DNA from: Candidatus Aenigmatarchaeota archaeon
GTDB taxonomy: Archaea > Aenigmatarchaeota > Aenigmatarchaeia > GW2011-AR5 > JAHLMP01
DNA length: 54,110 nucleotides
Assembly: GCA_018920315.1 (NCBI GenBank)
Contig: JAHLMP010000005.1
Coordinates: 1 to 54,110 of the forward strand
Direction: 5' to 3'
The notes under the pieces were generated by a model. It searched no databases, was not told the origin of the DNA, and saw only the letters and a list, made by a program, of their open reading frames with translations. Both the position numbers and the translations under genes were made by a program. How positions within the stretch are numbered: the stretch's first letter is position 1; each line of letters begins with the position of its first letter. This document shows, in pieces, positions 39,270-48,384 of this stretch.

Positions 39270-39574
39270 CGAAAAATAATTAGTTAAACGAAGCTAATTT
39301 GTTACCAAAAAGTATTTGAAATGGATAAAAGAGATTGAAACTGTATTATAGAGTGGTAAAACGCTCGCCCAAGATGAGAGTTAGAGAAGCTTAGAAATGA
39401 AAGGGATTATTTGAATGAAAATCTCTTGACTTCTAATTTTGGTTAAGAGAATTCTGCCTTAGATATTGCTGAAAATAAAATAATAAGAAGATTAGAAAGA
39501 ATCAAACGCCAACGCCTGAACAAAATGAAGAATTGAATAAATTACAAAGAGTTTATCTACTGTGGAAATTTACT

Positions 39575-39873
39575 ATGACTAAAAGGAGATGTATTGGTTA
39601 CATGACTGCTGGTATTCTTGATTTCCTTGGCTTTGACACATTAATAGGATATAAAAGAGGTGTTAGTAATAGCCAAAAATAGCTCCAAAGAAGCTCATCT
39701 AAATGCCAAAACATTAGATGATCTCGTTGGAAACTTCTATTCTCCAGAAGAGGTGCGTGTTAGCATGTCAGAAAATCCTTATGGAGAGAAAAGAAACATC
39801 TCAAATTCCACTTAAAGAAATATTAGGCTATTCAATAGATTCAGAAACGAAATACAATTTAAAGATTATTTAG
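39575..39873 (+). pseudogene. frameshifted remnant, possibly paralogous to 37911-38387
   Basis: Readable across frames: MTKRRCIGYMTAGILDFLGFDTLIGYKRGVSNS...NAKTLDDLVGNFYSPEEV...SQIPLKEILGYSIDSETKYNLKII*; compare VKTLGELIGCLYEVES. Confidence 0.4.
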
Positions 39874-41632
39874 GAAGATAACCTCCTTTCCTTATATAAT
39901 CTTCTAGGCATGACTGAGAATCTTGGTCTTCGAAGCAACAAAGATTTATCTTTAACTCAACCTCCTTTTCTTTTCCTTCTATCAAAACTTTTCCTTTTAT
40001 TCCACTTCTACATTTTAATTCTGCTCCACTTCCTTCGTGTCTTATACTCGTACTACACTCATCTTCCTTACAATTACCTTCACCTTCTATACACCATTTA
40101 TCAGGATTTTCTGGATATTTACTCTTTTTCCATTCGCAGTATTTTTCATCTCCTAATGCTACTTCTTCATTTGGCTTTTCCTCGGATGTTTTTTCTTCCT
40201 TAGGAGTCTCTTCCTTCTTTTCCTCTTTCTTCTCGCATTTTTCTCTACAAACCTTATCTTCGCAACATTGAAGCACGCCACAACATCTTAACTTATCGCA
40301 TTTCTCTCCTTCCTTTGCACAAACCGATGTAAGCATTACAGTTGGTCCTTTCTTTACTTGGATCTCAAATATATAGCCGCTAAGCTCAGCAGTAATAACA
40401 TCGCTTCTTTTTATTTGTTCAGGAGTTATATTCGAAGAAGTAAATTCACAAACAATTGGGTGTTTATTAAACTCCATTGGAGGTATCCTTATCTCTTGCT
40501 CCACCTCGCAACTTACAACCTCTTTATTCTCTTTCTTTTCTGCATTTCCACAATTAATTCCGATTGCGCTACAATTCAATCCGCTTCCAATAGTATTTGG
40601 AAGTGTAATGTTTATTCTAGCTCCTTTTTTCAGTATTATAAATTCGTATTCTCCTATTCTTTTATTTACTACAGATACCGTTAAAACTTGAGTAGAAGAG
40701 TTAAACAATGGCTGATCTCCAACACTTAATGCAAGCATCGCTGGAGAAGGCGTTCCTGTAGCAACAACGCTTCTAAAAAGTTCGTATCTTTTTATTGGAT
40801 CTAACATTATTCTTCTTATCTCTTCTTCATTCATTACTTCAACTATTAAAGATGATTTTGCAGAATATTCTGACCTTAATGTTATATTCAAATCTACTTG
40901 CGCTCCAGGCTTTTCTTCTTTAGCAATAAATGGTCCTAACCTTTGTACAAAACCTTCTAATCTATCTAGCTTATCTATAGTATAATTATAACTTTCTTCA
41001 CACTTCTTTTTAATGCATGTTACATTTAAAGTTATATTTTCCGCTTTCATATTTCCTAGATTTTCAGCTCTAACCTCAATGTAGAATTTTTGATATAATG
41101 GAACTTCTGGCGGAGAAAACATAACACTAGAAAGCTCTACACCTTTGGGCTGAGTTTGTTGTGCTTCTGTTTTTACAGCTTTCATTTGTTGCTCATAAAT
41201 ATATTGCTGAGGATTTGTAAGCATTAGCATCATGTCATGAAAAGAAAGGCTTAGAAGCCTAAATGTTATTCTTAAAGGAGCTTTAACCTGCTCTAAATAG
41301 TGTTTCATATAGCCAGAGTATGGTCCTGTAAATAAATAACCAAAGATTATGCAAAGTACTGTAAATGTATATATGATCGGAGGACCTCCAGATTGATAAA
41401 AACCTATTAAGAAAAATATTGAAACAAGCCAACCTATTAGGAATGGTTTATTGAATCCTGGATAAACATCAAAAGAAGCTAAAATCAACATTATATCTAA
41501 GGCGATCATCATTCCACACATTATGGAAACACCTAGAGCTTCTACCTCCTTAAATCTTGTTGTTCTTCCTAAAAACCAAAAGATAAATGCTAAGATGCAT
41601 AAAACTATCAATATCGGTGCCATACGCATCAC
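39866..41632 (-). CDS. multi-pass membrane protein with Cys-rich C-terminal region
   Basis: N-terminal TMs, CARDB-like beta segments, CCGVLQCCEDKVCREKC. Confidence 0.7.
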   Translation of the reverse strand: MMRMAPILIVLCILAFIFWFLGRTTRFKEVEALGVSIMCGMMIALDIMLILASFDVYPGFNKPFLIGWLVSIFFLIGFYQSGGPPIIYTFTVLCIIFGYLFTGPYSGYMKHYLEQVKAPLRITFRLLSLSFHDMMLMLTNPQQYIYEQQMKAVKTEAQQTQPKGVELSSVMFSPPEVPLYQKFYIEVRAENLGNMKAENITLNVTCIKKKCEESYNYTIDKLDRLEGFVQRLGPFIAKEEKPGAQVDLNITLRSEYSAKSSLIVEVMNEEEIRRIMLDPIKRYELFRSVVATGTPSPAMLALSVGDQPLFNSSTQVLTVSVVNKRIGEYEFIILKKGARINITLPNTIGSGLNCSAIGINCGNAEKKENKEVVSCEVEQEIRIPPMEFNKHPIVCEFTSSNITPEQIKRSDVITAELSGYIFEIQVKKGPTVMLTSVCAKEGEKCDKLRCCGVLQCCEDKVCREKCEKKEEKKEETPKEEKTSEEKPNEEVALGDEKYCEWKKSKYPENPDKWCIEGEGNCKEDECSTSIRHEGSGAELKCRSGIKGKVLIEGKEKEVELKINLCCFEDQDSQSCLEDYIRKGGYLPK

Positions 41633-43260
41633 TCAAACATCTTAAATATGTTAGCCCAATACTGGCCTAATATCATTAAAACAGTAATAATTGTTGTAAT
41701 GATTAAAACGGCCAATGTAGGACCGGTTATCATATATCTTATGAATATTGAGAAAAGTAGCCAGAGAAGTATTGTTCCAATAACTATTGGAGAAAATATA
41801 AAATCGAATATAAATCTAAATATTATTCCAATTAAATCATAAAGAGATGCGAACGGACCACCAACAGGGCGATATATCTCTTTAACAAAAAATCCAAGTT
41901 TATACCTTGCTGCTTGATAAATTGTTTTATAATTTGTTTCGATCATCTTCGCAGCTTCTGCATCAGCAAACTCCATTAAAGAATTTCTAAGTCTTTCAAC
42001 AAGATGTGGCGAAGATATATGAAATATCTTTTTTGTTTCTTCCAAAACTGTTGGAACTTCTCCTCTTAGAATTTCTTTTAAGACAGCTAAATCTGTAGCA
42101 TTGGTTTGGATAAATCTTTCAAGCTCTTCTCTACGTTTTTCATATTCTTTTCTAACATTATCTAATCTTATTCTCGTTTCTTCTCTATCTTTATAAAAAG
42201 CTTCAAGTGGTGTTGAAGATTGTTGACCTAAAGAAGAAAGCCTATTTTTTTCTCTATTTATCTCTTTTTCAATTTTATCTAACTCTTTCCTTAATTTTTT
42301 TACATTATCTGCATATTCTTTCAACTCTAATCTCTTTGCGTATTCCTTCATCTTTTCTATCTTGTGTTTTAGAACAACATCCTTATTTTTTGTTCTCGCA
42401 ATGAAATCAAGCCTTCTTTTTGCCCATGCTATAGCTCTTATCATTCTTGTTTCTTCTGACTCTAACTTATGTAAAGGCCACATCACCTTTGCTCTCCATA
42501 TTATTTTACTAAATGGTTTTACACTTTCCGGATAACCTGTTGGAAGGCCATATGTCTCGCCCCTTGCCCTTGCTTCATGCTCTCTAATTGCAGCAATTGT
42601 CAATTTCGTTTTTTCTTCTTCTGGAATATTTTTTAGCTCATTAATTATCTCTAAATCTTCTTTTTTGATTTTTTCAGATTCTTTAATAGTATAAGTTCTT
42701 GGCCTTCCCACACTAAAGATCTTTTCTAACTCTTCTAAGCTTTTTTCTGAACCGATCATTCTTAGATAATTCTCATAAGCCTTTCTTGCTAATTCCTTTT
42801 TCTCTTCTTCTGGTATATTCATTTGAAGTATTCTAGAAATTTCTTCTGAGTAAATTCTTTTTGCAATTTCTATTTCTTTAGTAGTTATCTCTTTCTTTTC
42901 TTCAGGAATAACACCTATTCTTGTTAAATGCTTCTTATAAGCTTCGCTTCTCAATTCTCTTTTCTTCTCTTCAGATATTTTCATATCTTTTATTGCTTGT
43001 AGCTCTTTTTGAAAAATACTCCAAGAATTTCTAACATTTTCTTCAGAGCCTTTTACTTTTCTTTCTCTTTCTAATTTTCTTTTTATCAATTCTTCTCTCA
43101 ACGCTCCCAAATCTCTAATTCCTGTCTCTCTTGCAATTCTTATCATTTCGTCTTCGTCTCTCCAATCTAGTTCTGGAAATCTTTTTCTTATCTCTTTTCT
43201 CAAATTCTCTTCGCTTGGTATTTTTCTTGCCCTCTTTATAATATTTTTTATTGGGTTCAT
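41629..43260 (-). CDS. coiled-coil protein with three internal repeats and C-terminal TMs
   Basis: Repeats ISEEKKRELRSEAYKKHLTRIG / IPEEEKKELARKAYENYLRMIG / IPEEEKTKLTIAAIREHEARARG. Confidence 0.7.
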   Translation of the reverse strand: MNPIKNIIKRARKIPSEENLRKEIRKRFPELDWRDEDEMIRIARETGIRDLGALREELIKRKLERERKVKGSEENVRNSWSIFQKELQAIKDMKISEEKKRELRSEAYKKHLTRIGVIPEEKKEITTKEIEIAKRIYSEEISRILQMNIPEEEKKELARKAYENYLRMIGSEKSLEELEKIFSVGRPRTYTIKESEKIKKEDLEIINELKNIPEEEKTKLTIAAIREHEARARGETYGLPTGYPESVKPFSKIIWRAKVMWPLHKLESEETRMIRAIAWAKRRLDFIARTKNKDVVLKHKIEKMKEYAKRLELKEYADNVKKLRKELDKIEKEINREKNRLSSLGQQSSTPLEAFYKDREETRIRLDNVRKEYEKRREELERFIQTNATDLAVLKEILRGEVPTVLEETKKIFHISSPHLVERLRNSLMEFADAEAAKMIETNYKTIYQAARYKLGFFVKEIYRPVGGPFASLYDLIGIIFRFIFDFIFSPIVIGTILLWLLFSIFIRYMITGPTLAVLIITTIITVLMILGQYWANIFKMFE

Positions 43261-43341
43261 ACAAACCTTTAATCATATTATTGTTGGTTTTTTATTAAAA
43301 GATGCTCTCATTAAAGAAGATGAAAAAGAATTCACTAGTAA

Positions 43342-43665
43342 TTAACTTGTAAGTTCTATTATTGCCCTTGCCAAATCGTTGTTTAGCTCTTTTAATTTAT
43401 TTACTACTGTTTCTCTGTCCTTTCCTGTCTTTTCCATCACAAGTTTAACATCTTCCTCCTTTGGTTCTAGCCTTTCTAGCTTTTCTTCTCCTGAAATCTG
43501 ATAAACCTTTTTTCCAAGAATATTGGCAATGATAACTTCTGGATTTTCTATTCTAATTTGATAGTCAGAGGTTTTTATTATAACCTCTTTTGCATCCATT
43601 TCACTTAACTCCATTCCCATTTTTTTCATAATCTTTTCAACATCCTTTTTATTTCCTTGAATCAT
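43342..43665 (-). CDS. nac: nascent polypeptide-associated complex protein
   Basis: NAC core ...VIIKTSDYQIRIENPEVIIANILGKKVYQISGE + C-terminal UBA-like. Confidence 0.92.
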   Translation of the reverse strand: MIQGNKKDVEKIMKKMGMELSEMDAKEVIIKTSDYQIRIENPEVIIANILGKKVYQISGEEKLERLEPKEEDVKLVMEKTGKDRETVVNKLKELNNDLARAIIELTS

Positions 43666-43684
43666 AGCAATCGATTTTCAAAAT

Positions 43685-44095
43685 TTAACCTTTCAAAATA
43701 TTTGCAATCTCTACTAACTTATTTTTCAATTCCTCTTTTACAGGAAGTATTGCTTCTATAGCAACATCTTTATCTTCTCCATATCTTGGTATAATATGAA
43801 CATGTAGATGAGGTATTACTTGTCCAGCGTCTTTTCCATTGTTTATACATATGTTAAAGGCTTTTGCATTGAGCTTAGAGATTATCTTGTTTGCAACATG
43901 TTTTGTAACGTTAAACAACCCAAATATCTTATCTTCTGGCATCTCAAGCAAGCTTTGATAATGCTGCTTAGGTATAACTAGGCAATGTCCTTTTGACCTT
44001 GGATTTATGTCAAGAAATGCAAGAAAATTCTCGCTTTCGAAGATTTTATAAGACTGCACACTTCCTTTTACTATCTCACAAAAAATACATTGCAT
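43685..44095 (-). CDS. HIT family hydrolase
   Basis: CIFCEIVKG...HLHVHIIPR. Confidence 0.93.
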   Translation of the reverse strand: MQCIFCEIVKGSVQSYKIFESENFLAFLDINPRSKGHCLVIPKQHYQSLLEMPEDKIFGLFNVTKHVANKIISKLNAKAFNICINNGKDAGQVIPHLHVHIIPRYGEDKDVAIEAILPVKEELKNKLVEIANILKG

Positions 44096-44108
44096 GAATA
44101 ATAAATAA

Positions 44109-44654
44109 TTGAAAGATTATATAAAATTTAGATTATATATGAAGAGAGAAAAAATTGTAAAAAAGAAGCTAAAAAATATTATCGTAATTATAATATTTTT
44201 AACGCTCTTCTTTACAATTTTATATTGGAAAGTATTTAAGGAGGATTATCTCACGAAAGATTATATCAGACTAAACCTTGTTGATATATATTATCAAGAA
44301 GATTTTTCTATAATAACTTTATCAAATTCTTGCTACTATTTTGAATTTTACACAACAAAAGAGCAGGGAAATTCTATAGAGATCGCGTATAGAAATCTTG
44401 AAATCAAAAGACCATTAGCTCATGATATAATCATTGAGATAATGAGAAGATTTGAAATAGAGCCAAAACTATTAAGAATAGATAAAATTATTAATGATAC
44501 TTACTATGCCACAATTGTTTTAAAAGACATTTTTAAACATGAAGAAATAGATATAAGGCCTAGTGATGGGGTAGCAATTGCTGTAAGAGCTGATGTTCCA
44601 ATATATGTGCACAAATCTTTGGTTAAGAGTAAATGTGAATTAAAATCTTTTTAG
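44109..44654 (+). CDS. DUF151/bifunctional nuclease-like protein with N-terminal TM
   Basis: RPLAHDIIIEIMRRFEIEPKLLRIDKIINDTYYATIVL...IDIRPSDGVAIAVRADVPIYV. Confidence 0.8.
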   Translation: MKDYIKFRLYMKREKIVKKKLKNIIVIIIFLTLFFTILYWKVFKEDYLTKDYIRLNLVDIYYQEDFSIITLSNSCYYFEFYTTKEQGNSIEIAYRNLEIKRPLAHDIIIEIMRRFEIEPKLLRIDKIINDTYYATIVLKDIFKHEEIDIRPSDGVAIAVRADVPIYVHKSLVKSKCELKSF

Positions 44655-44697
44655 AGAAATAAAAAAAGAATTAAAATATATTTTATAAGTTCTATTT

Positions 44698-45780
44698 ATG
44701 AGCGACTGTAAAAAAGAAAATAATAATAAAAAATTATTCATCAATGGAGCTGGTGGTAGAATAGGAAGAATGGTAACGTATGAAATAACAAGAATATTAG
44801 ACGAGGAATGGATAGGTGGGATAAATGACCCTATTGGCATAGATCGTTTGGTAGAATCCCTTTATGAAAAAGATTTTGTTCATGGAAAGTATGATTGGCA
44901 AATAGACAAGATAGATAACCACACAATAAAAATTAATGAACATAAGATTCCGGTGTTTTCAGAGAAGGATGTATTAAAGATACCTTTGAAAGATTTAGAT
45001 ATATATTGTGTAGAAGAATGTTCTGGATTTTATGGAGATCCAAAAGGTGTTAAATCTCCAGCTAAGGAACAGTGTCTTGCGAGGCCTTTTATAGGAAATG
45101 GAGCTAAGAGAGTTATTCTATCTTATCCTGCTGATAGTGCTGACATAACACTAATAGCTGGCGTTAACTTAGATGAATATGATCCTGAAAAGCATTATAT
45201 AATATCTAATGCTTCTTGCACAACAAAAGCACTTGCATCGCCTTTACAATTATTAATGGATTGTGGTATTCATATAAGAGCCCTTCTTATGGATACTGTT
45301 CATGCAGCTACAAATTCGCAAAGAATATTAGAATCATTGAATCAAATATGGACACATACAACAGGAGCTGCAAAGGCAACTGGATTAGTAATAAAATCTC
45401 TGAAAGGTAAAATGGACGGCTTATCCTATAGAGTTCCTACTGTGGATGGGAGCTTTGCAAACATATACTTTATTGGAGAATTTGACGGCGAGCTTGATGA
45501 AAGTAAAATAAATAACATGTTCCTTGAGCATTATAAAGATGAAAGATATATGGGAAGGATAGGAATAATCGATAAAAAAGATGTTGGAACATTGAATGAT
45601 GTTGTAGGAAGAAGAGAAAATGGTATTGTAATTCTTTCAAAGACAAGAGTATTCCCATTACCTTATGTTGGAGAAAGAGGTAAGAGCTACTTTGTTCAAA
45701 TAGTTTCTGCCTACGATAATGAAGCAGCACCACCAGTTGACCAAGTAATTGTAACTAAGTATATAGCAAATCTTGATTGA
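44698..45780 (+). CDS. gap: glyceraldehyde-3-phosphate dehydrogenase, bacterial/eukaryotic-like class
   Basis: INGAGGRIGRM; ISNASCTTKALASPLQLL; RVPTVDGSFANIYF. Confidence 0.88.
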   Translation: MSDCKKENNNKKLFINGAGGRIGRMVTYEITRILDEEWIGGINDPIGIDRLVESLYEKDFVHGKYDWQIDKIDNHTIKINEHKIPVFSEKDVLKIPLKDLDIYCVEECSGFYGDPKGVKSPAKEQCLARPFIGNGAKRVILSYPADSADITLIAGVNLDEYDPEKHYIISNASCTTKALASPLQLLMDCGIHIRALLMDTVHAATNSQRILESLNQIWTHTTGAAKATGLVIKSLKGKMDGLSYRVPTVDGSFANIYFIGEFDGELDESKINNMFLEHYKDERYMGRIGIIDKKDVGTLNDVVGRRENGIVILSKTRVFPLPYVGERGKSYFVQIVSAYDNEAAPPVDQVIVTKYIANLD

Positions 45781-45981
45781 TTAGAAGTTATGAAAATAAA
45801 CTTTGAATAAGCATTGATTCTTTCTTAGCTTTGTTTATCTCTAAATACTAAATTTGTTATATTAGCATCTATCTTAATTTTTCAAAAATTTTCCTTGGAT
45901 GTTATTGTTTCAAGTCTAAATTGGGAAGATATAATAAATATGAAATAAGAAAAAATTCACATCTATATTTATCTATGATTT

Positions 45982-46274
45982 GAAGGATGACTTGTAGTAG
46001 TCCACCTTTTGTTATACCATTCATCCTCTCAAAGAGGAATCATTAGATGGTAATGAATAATTTATCTAAGCGCCTTAAGGCTTGCACCGAGCATATGAGT
46101 CAGACCGTTTCACTTGGCCCTTCGCTTTTTGCGAAGTTAAAGAAGTATCATGAAATCAACTTCTAGCCAATATCGTTTCTGTTTCTGACTCCAAGCATCT
46201 CTGCTTTCATGCCTTTAAATGGTGGGTGGAGCTTCCTCCTCCTTAGAGGGAATATTCTCTACAAGTCATCTTTC
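45982..46274 (-). ncRNA. rnpB: RNase P RNA
   Basis: 16-bp P1 (GAAAGATGACTTGTAG/CTACAAGTCATCCTTC); GAGGAAGCTCCACCCACC (CR-I-like), GTGAAACGGTC, GGTGCAAG, TTAGATAAATTATT (CR-IV-like), ACAAAAGGTGGAC (CR-V-like, pairs with CCACC for P4). Confidence 0.8.
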
Positions 46275-46829
46275 TTCTATTTTTTCATTAAGTTAAAAAT
46301 AATTCCTTCAAGACCTAAGAGTTTAAGGGCTGGCATTGGCGTAGAGAGCAGTAGGCTGAATACCTCGCTTTCGCTTGGTACTTACACCACTGCCTCATAA
46401 GCGCTCGTCTACCCGCTGCCAGCGAGTCTATTTTCGAGGGCCGCTTCGAGCTTAGATGCCTTCAGCTCTTATCGGCACACGGCGTAGCTACCCGGCGATG
46501 CCCTGTCAGACAACCGGTACACCAGAGGCCGCGGAAGGATGTTCCTTTCGTACTTATCCTTCCTTCCTCTCAGACTCGCAGCACCCCCAGCAGATATAGT
46601 CCAACCTGGCTCGCGCCGGTTTAAACTCAGCTAACGTACCCTTTTAATCAGTGGACTCCTGCACCCTTGGCTGCTTATACACAGCCAGGAGAGGACGAGC
46701 CAACAACGACGCCGCAACGCGCGGGGTCGATATGAACTCTCGCCCGCCACGACACCATTATCCCCGAGGTAGCTTTTCTCTTGCCACAGCCAGCCATCTA
46801 TGCCTGACTGCGGATCGCTAACTCCGGCT

Positions 46830-46881
46830 TATGAAATTCTGAACTTGATTGTCTAACTTCATAATTACTCAAGTTCAGAAT
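46830..46881 (-). other. 23S rRNA intron 3 (52 nt)
   Basis: TGAA-AA^A-TTCTGAACTTGA ... TCAAGTTCAGAA-TTCA-TA^A; joined GGGGTGAAAAAGCCGGAG. Confidence 0.85.
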
Positions 46882-46957
46882 TTTTCACCCCTGGATCCCT
46901 TATTATTCAGGATCCAGTCAACCTAGCTTTTGCGTTTGCACTTAACTCAGGATTTCC

Positions 46958-47037
46958 TTAGGGTAGTAGAAGATTAGGATTATTCATAAGCTACCTTAAA
47001 AATGTGCACTCATTATAATCCTCTTATCTTCTACTAT
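46958..47037 (-). other. 23S rRNA intron 2 (80 nt)
   Basis: AGGG-TC^A-TAGTAGAAGAT ... ATCTTCTACTA-CCCT-AA^G; joined CAGGGTCGGAAATCCTGAG matches consensus. Confidence 0.9.
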
Positions 47038-48233
47038 GACCCTGATAAGCTAGGCTTTGAGGACCCTTGATATCTTTTCAAGGGTGTACCGCCCCAGCCA
47101 AACTGCCCATCTGCTGCTGTTTCTCTCTCAAGAGATGAGCGATACTATCAAGATAGGGCAGTGTTACATTGTCGCCTCCACAGCTCCCGAAAGAGCTGTC
47201 TCGATGACTCCTGCCTACACTATGCAATCTTGAAAGTATCACAACAGCAGACTGCAGTAAAGCTCTACGGGGTCTCTTCTTCCCACTGGGGGTCTCTGGC
47301 CTAATCGCCAGAAAGCTGGTTTCGCTGGGTTCCAACCCGGGACAGTGGAGATCTCGTTGATCAATCATGCAGGCCGTCAATTAAACGGCAAGGGATTACG
47401 CTACCTAAGTCCCTAGTGGTCTTATCATTGCTGTGCTCAATTGACCATCCAGTTAAGACGGTCAGAGTTACCGCCGGCCTACAGCAGGGCTTGGGCTCCT
47501 TGGAAGGAGCTTTCACACACTGCCAGTGGCCACGATTCACCGACCATACAAAGCGTTACCACTTTGCGGTCGGCTATGTTTTTATTAAACAGTCGGACCT
47601 CCCTTGTCACTGCGACCTGCTCGTTCCCTTTTTCAGAGAGGAGCAGGCATCCATTCTCGCGAACTTACTGGACCAATTTGCCGAATTCCCTGGGTTGGAT
47701 TCTCCCAGACACCTTTGCCTACTCAGCAAAGGCACCTGTGTCGGTTCTGGGTACGATCACTTAAGTTCTCTAGCATAGATATTTTCATGGGCTCCAAGAA
47801 TCGTCCGAAACCTGCTTAAGCAGGCCTCATAACACATTCCCTCAGTTCTCCTCATGACGAGACTCCCTGAGGTTCTGTGCTTGACTATCGCGATGGCGAT
47901 AGTCGGATTATCTTGAAGCATCTATCTATGTTTCATTGAAACTTAAGTGGCACCGGAATATTAACCGGTTTCCCTTTCCCTAAGGTCAAGTTATGACTTA
48001 GGTTAGGATCGGCTAACTCTCACCTGATTAACATTGGTGAGAAACCCTTGCCGAGTAGGTGGTTGGGTTTTTCACCCAACTTTTGCTGCTACTCCCACCA
48101 GGATTCTCATTCCAGAGAGGTCCACCCTCTCTTACGAGAAGGCTTCGACCCTCTCAGGACGCCTCCCTACCATCACTTTTGCTATATGCAAAAGTGATCC
48201 GAAGCCTCGGTGGCCAGCTTAGCCCCGTCCATT

Positions 48234-48384
48234 TTACTGGTTAGTTGAAGGATGAAAAATAACAAGACAAAAAATAAAAAGTAAATTACTTCAAATTTTA
48301 TTTAAATTGTTTTTCATAGTCTATTTTTCAGTTTCTTCTGTTTTTTTCTTTTTACCCATTTTTATCTACCTCCTTCAACCAACT
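48234..48384 (-). other. 23S rRNA intron 1 (151 nt)
   Basis: GCTG-AA^A-GTTGGTTGAAGGA ... TCCTTCAACTAAC-CAGT-AA^A; joined GCGCTGAAAATGGACGGGGC matches conserved CUGAAAAUGGA. Confidence 0.88.
48321..48359 (-). CDS. putative 12-aa micro-ORF inside 23S intron 1 (MGKKKKTEETEK)
   Basis: AAGGAGGTAGATAAAAATGGGTAAAAAGAAAAAAACAGAAGAAACTGAAAAATAG; GGAGGT 8 nt before ATG. Confidence 0.35.
   Translation of the reverse strand: MGKKKKTEETEK

Noticed and set aside
45781-46311. 5S rRNA near the 23S 3' end
   Set aside because: No 5S-like sequence seen; the region is explained by the RNase P RNA
48161-48210. ATCACTTTTGCATATAGCAAAAGTGAT hairpin in 23S as a possible fourth 23S intron
   Set aside because: It is a normal rRNA helix at the expected position, with no BHB and no need for removal to restore consensus
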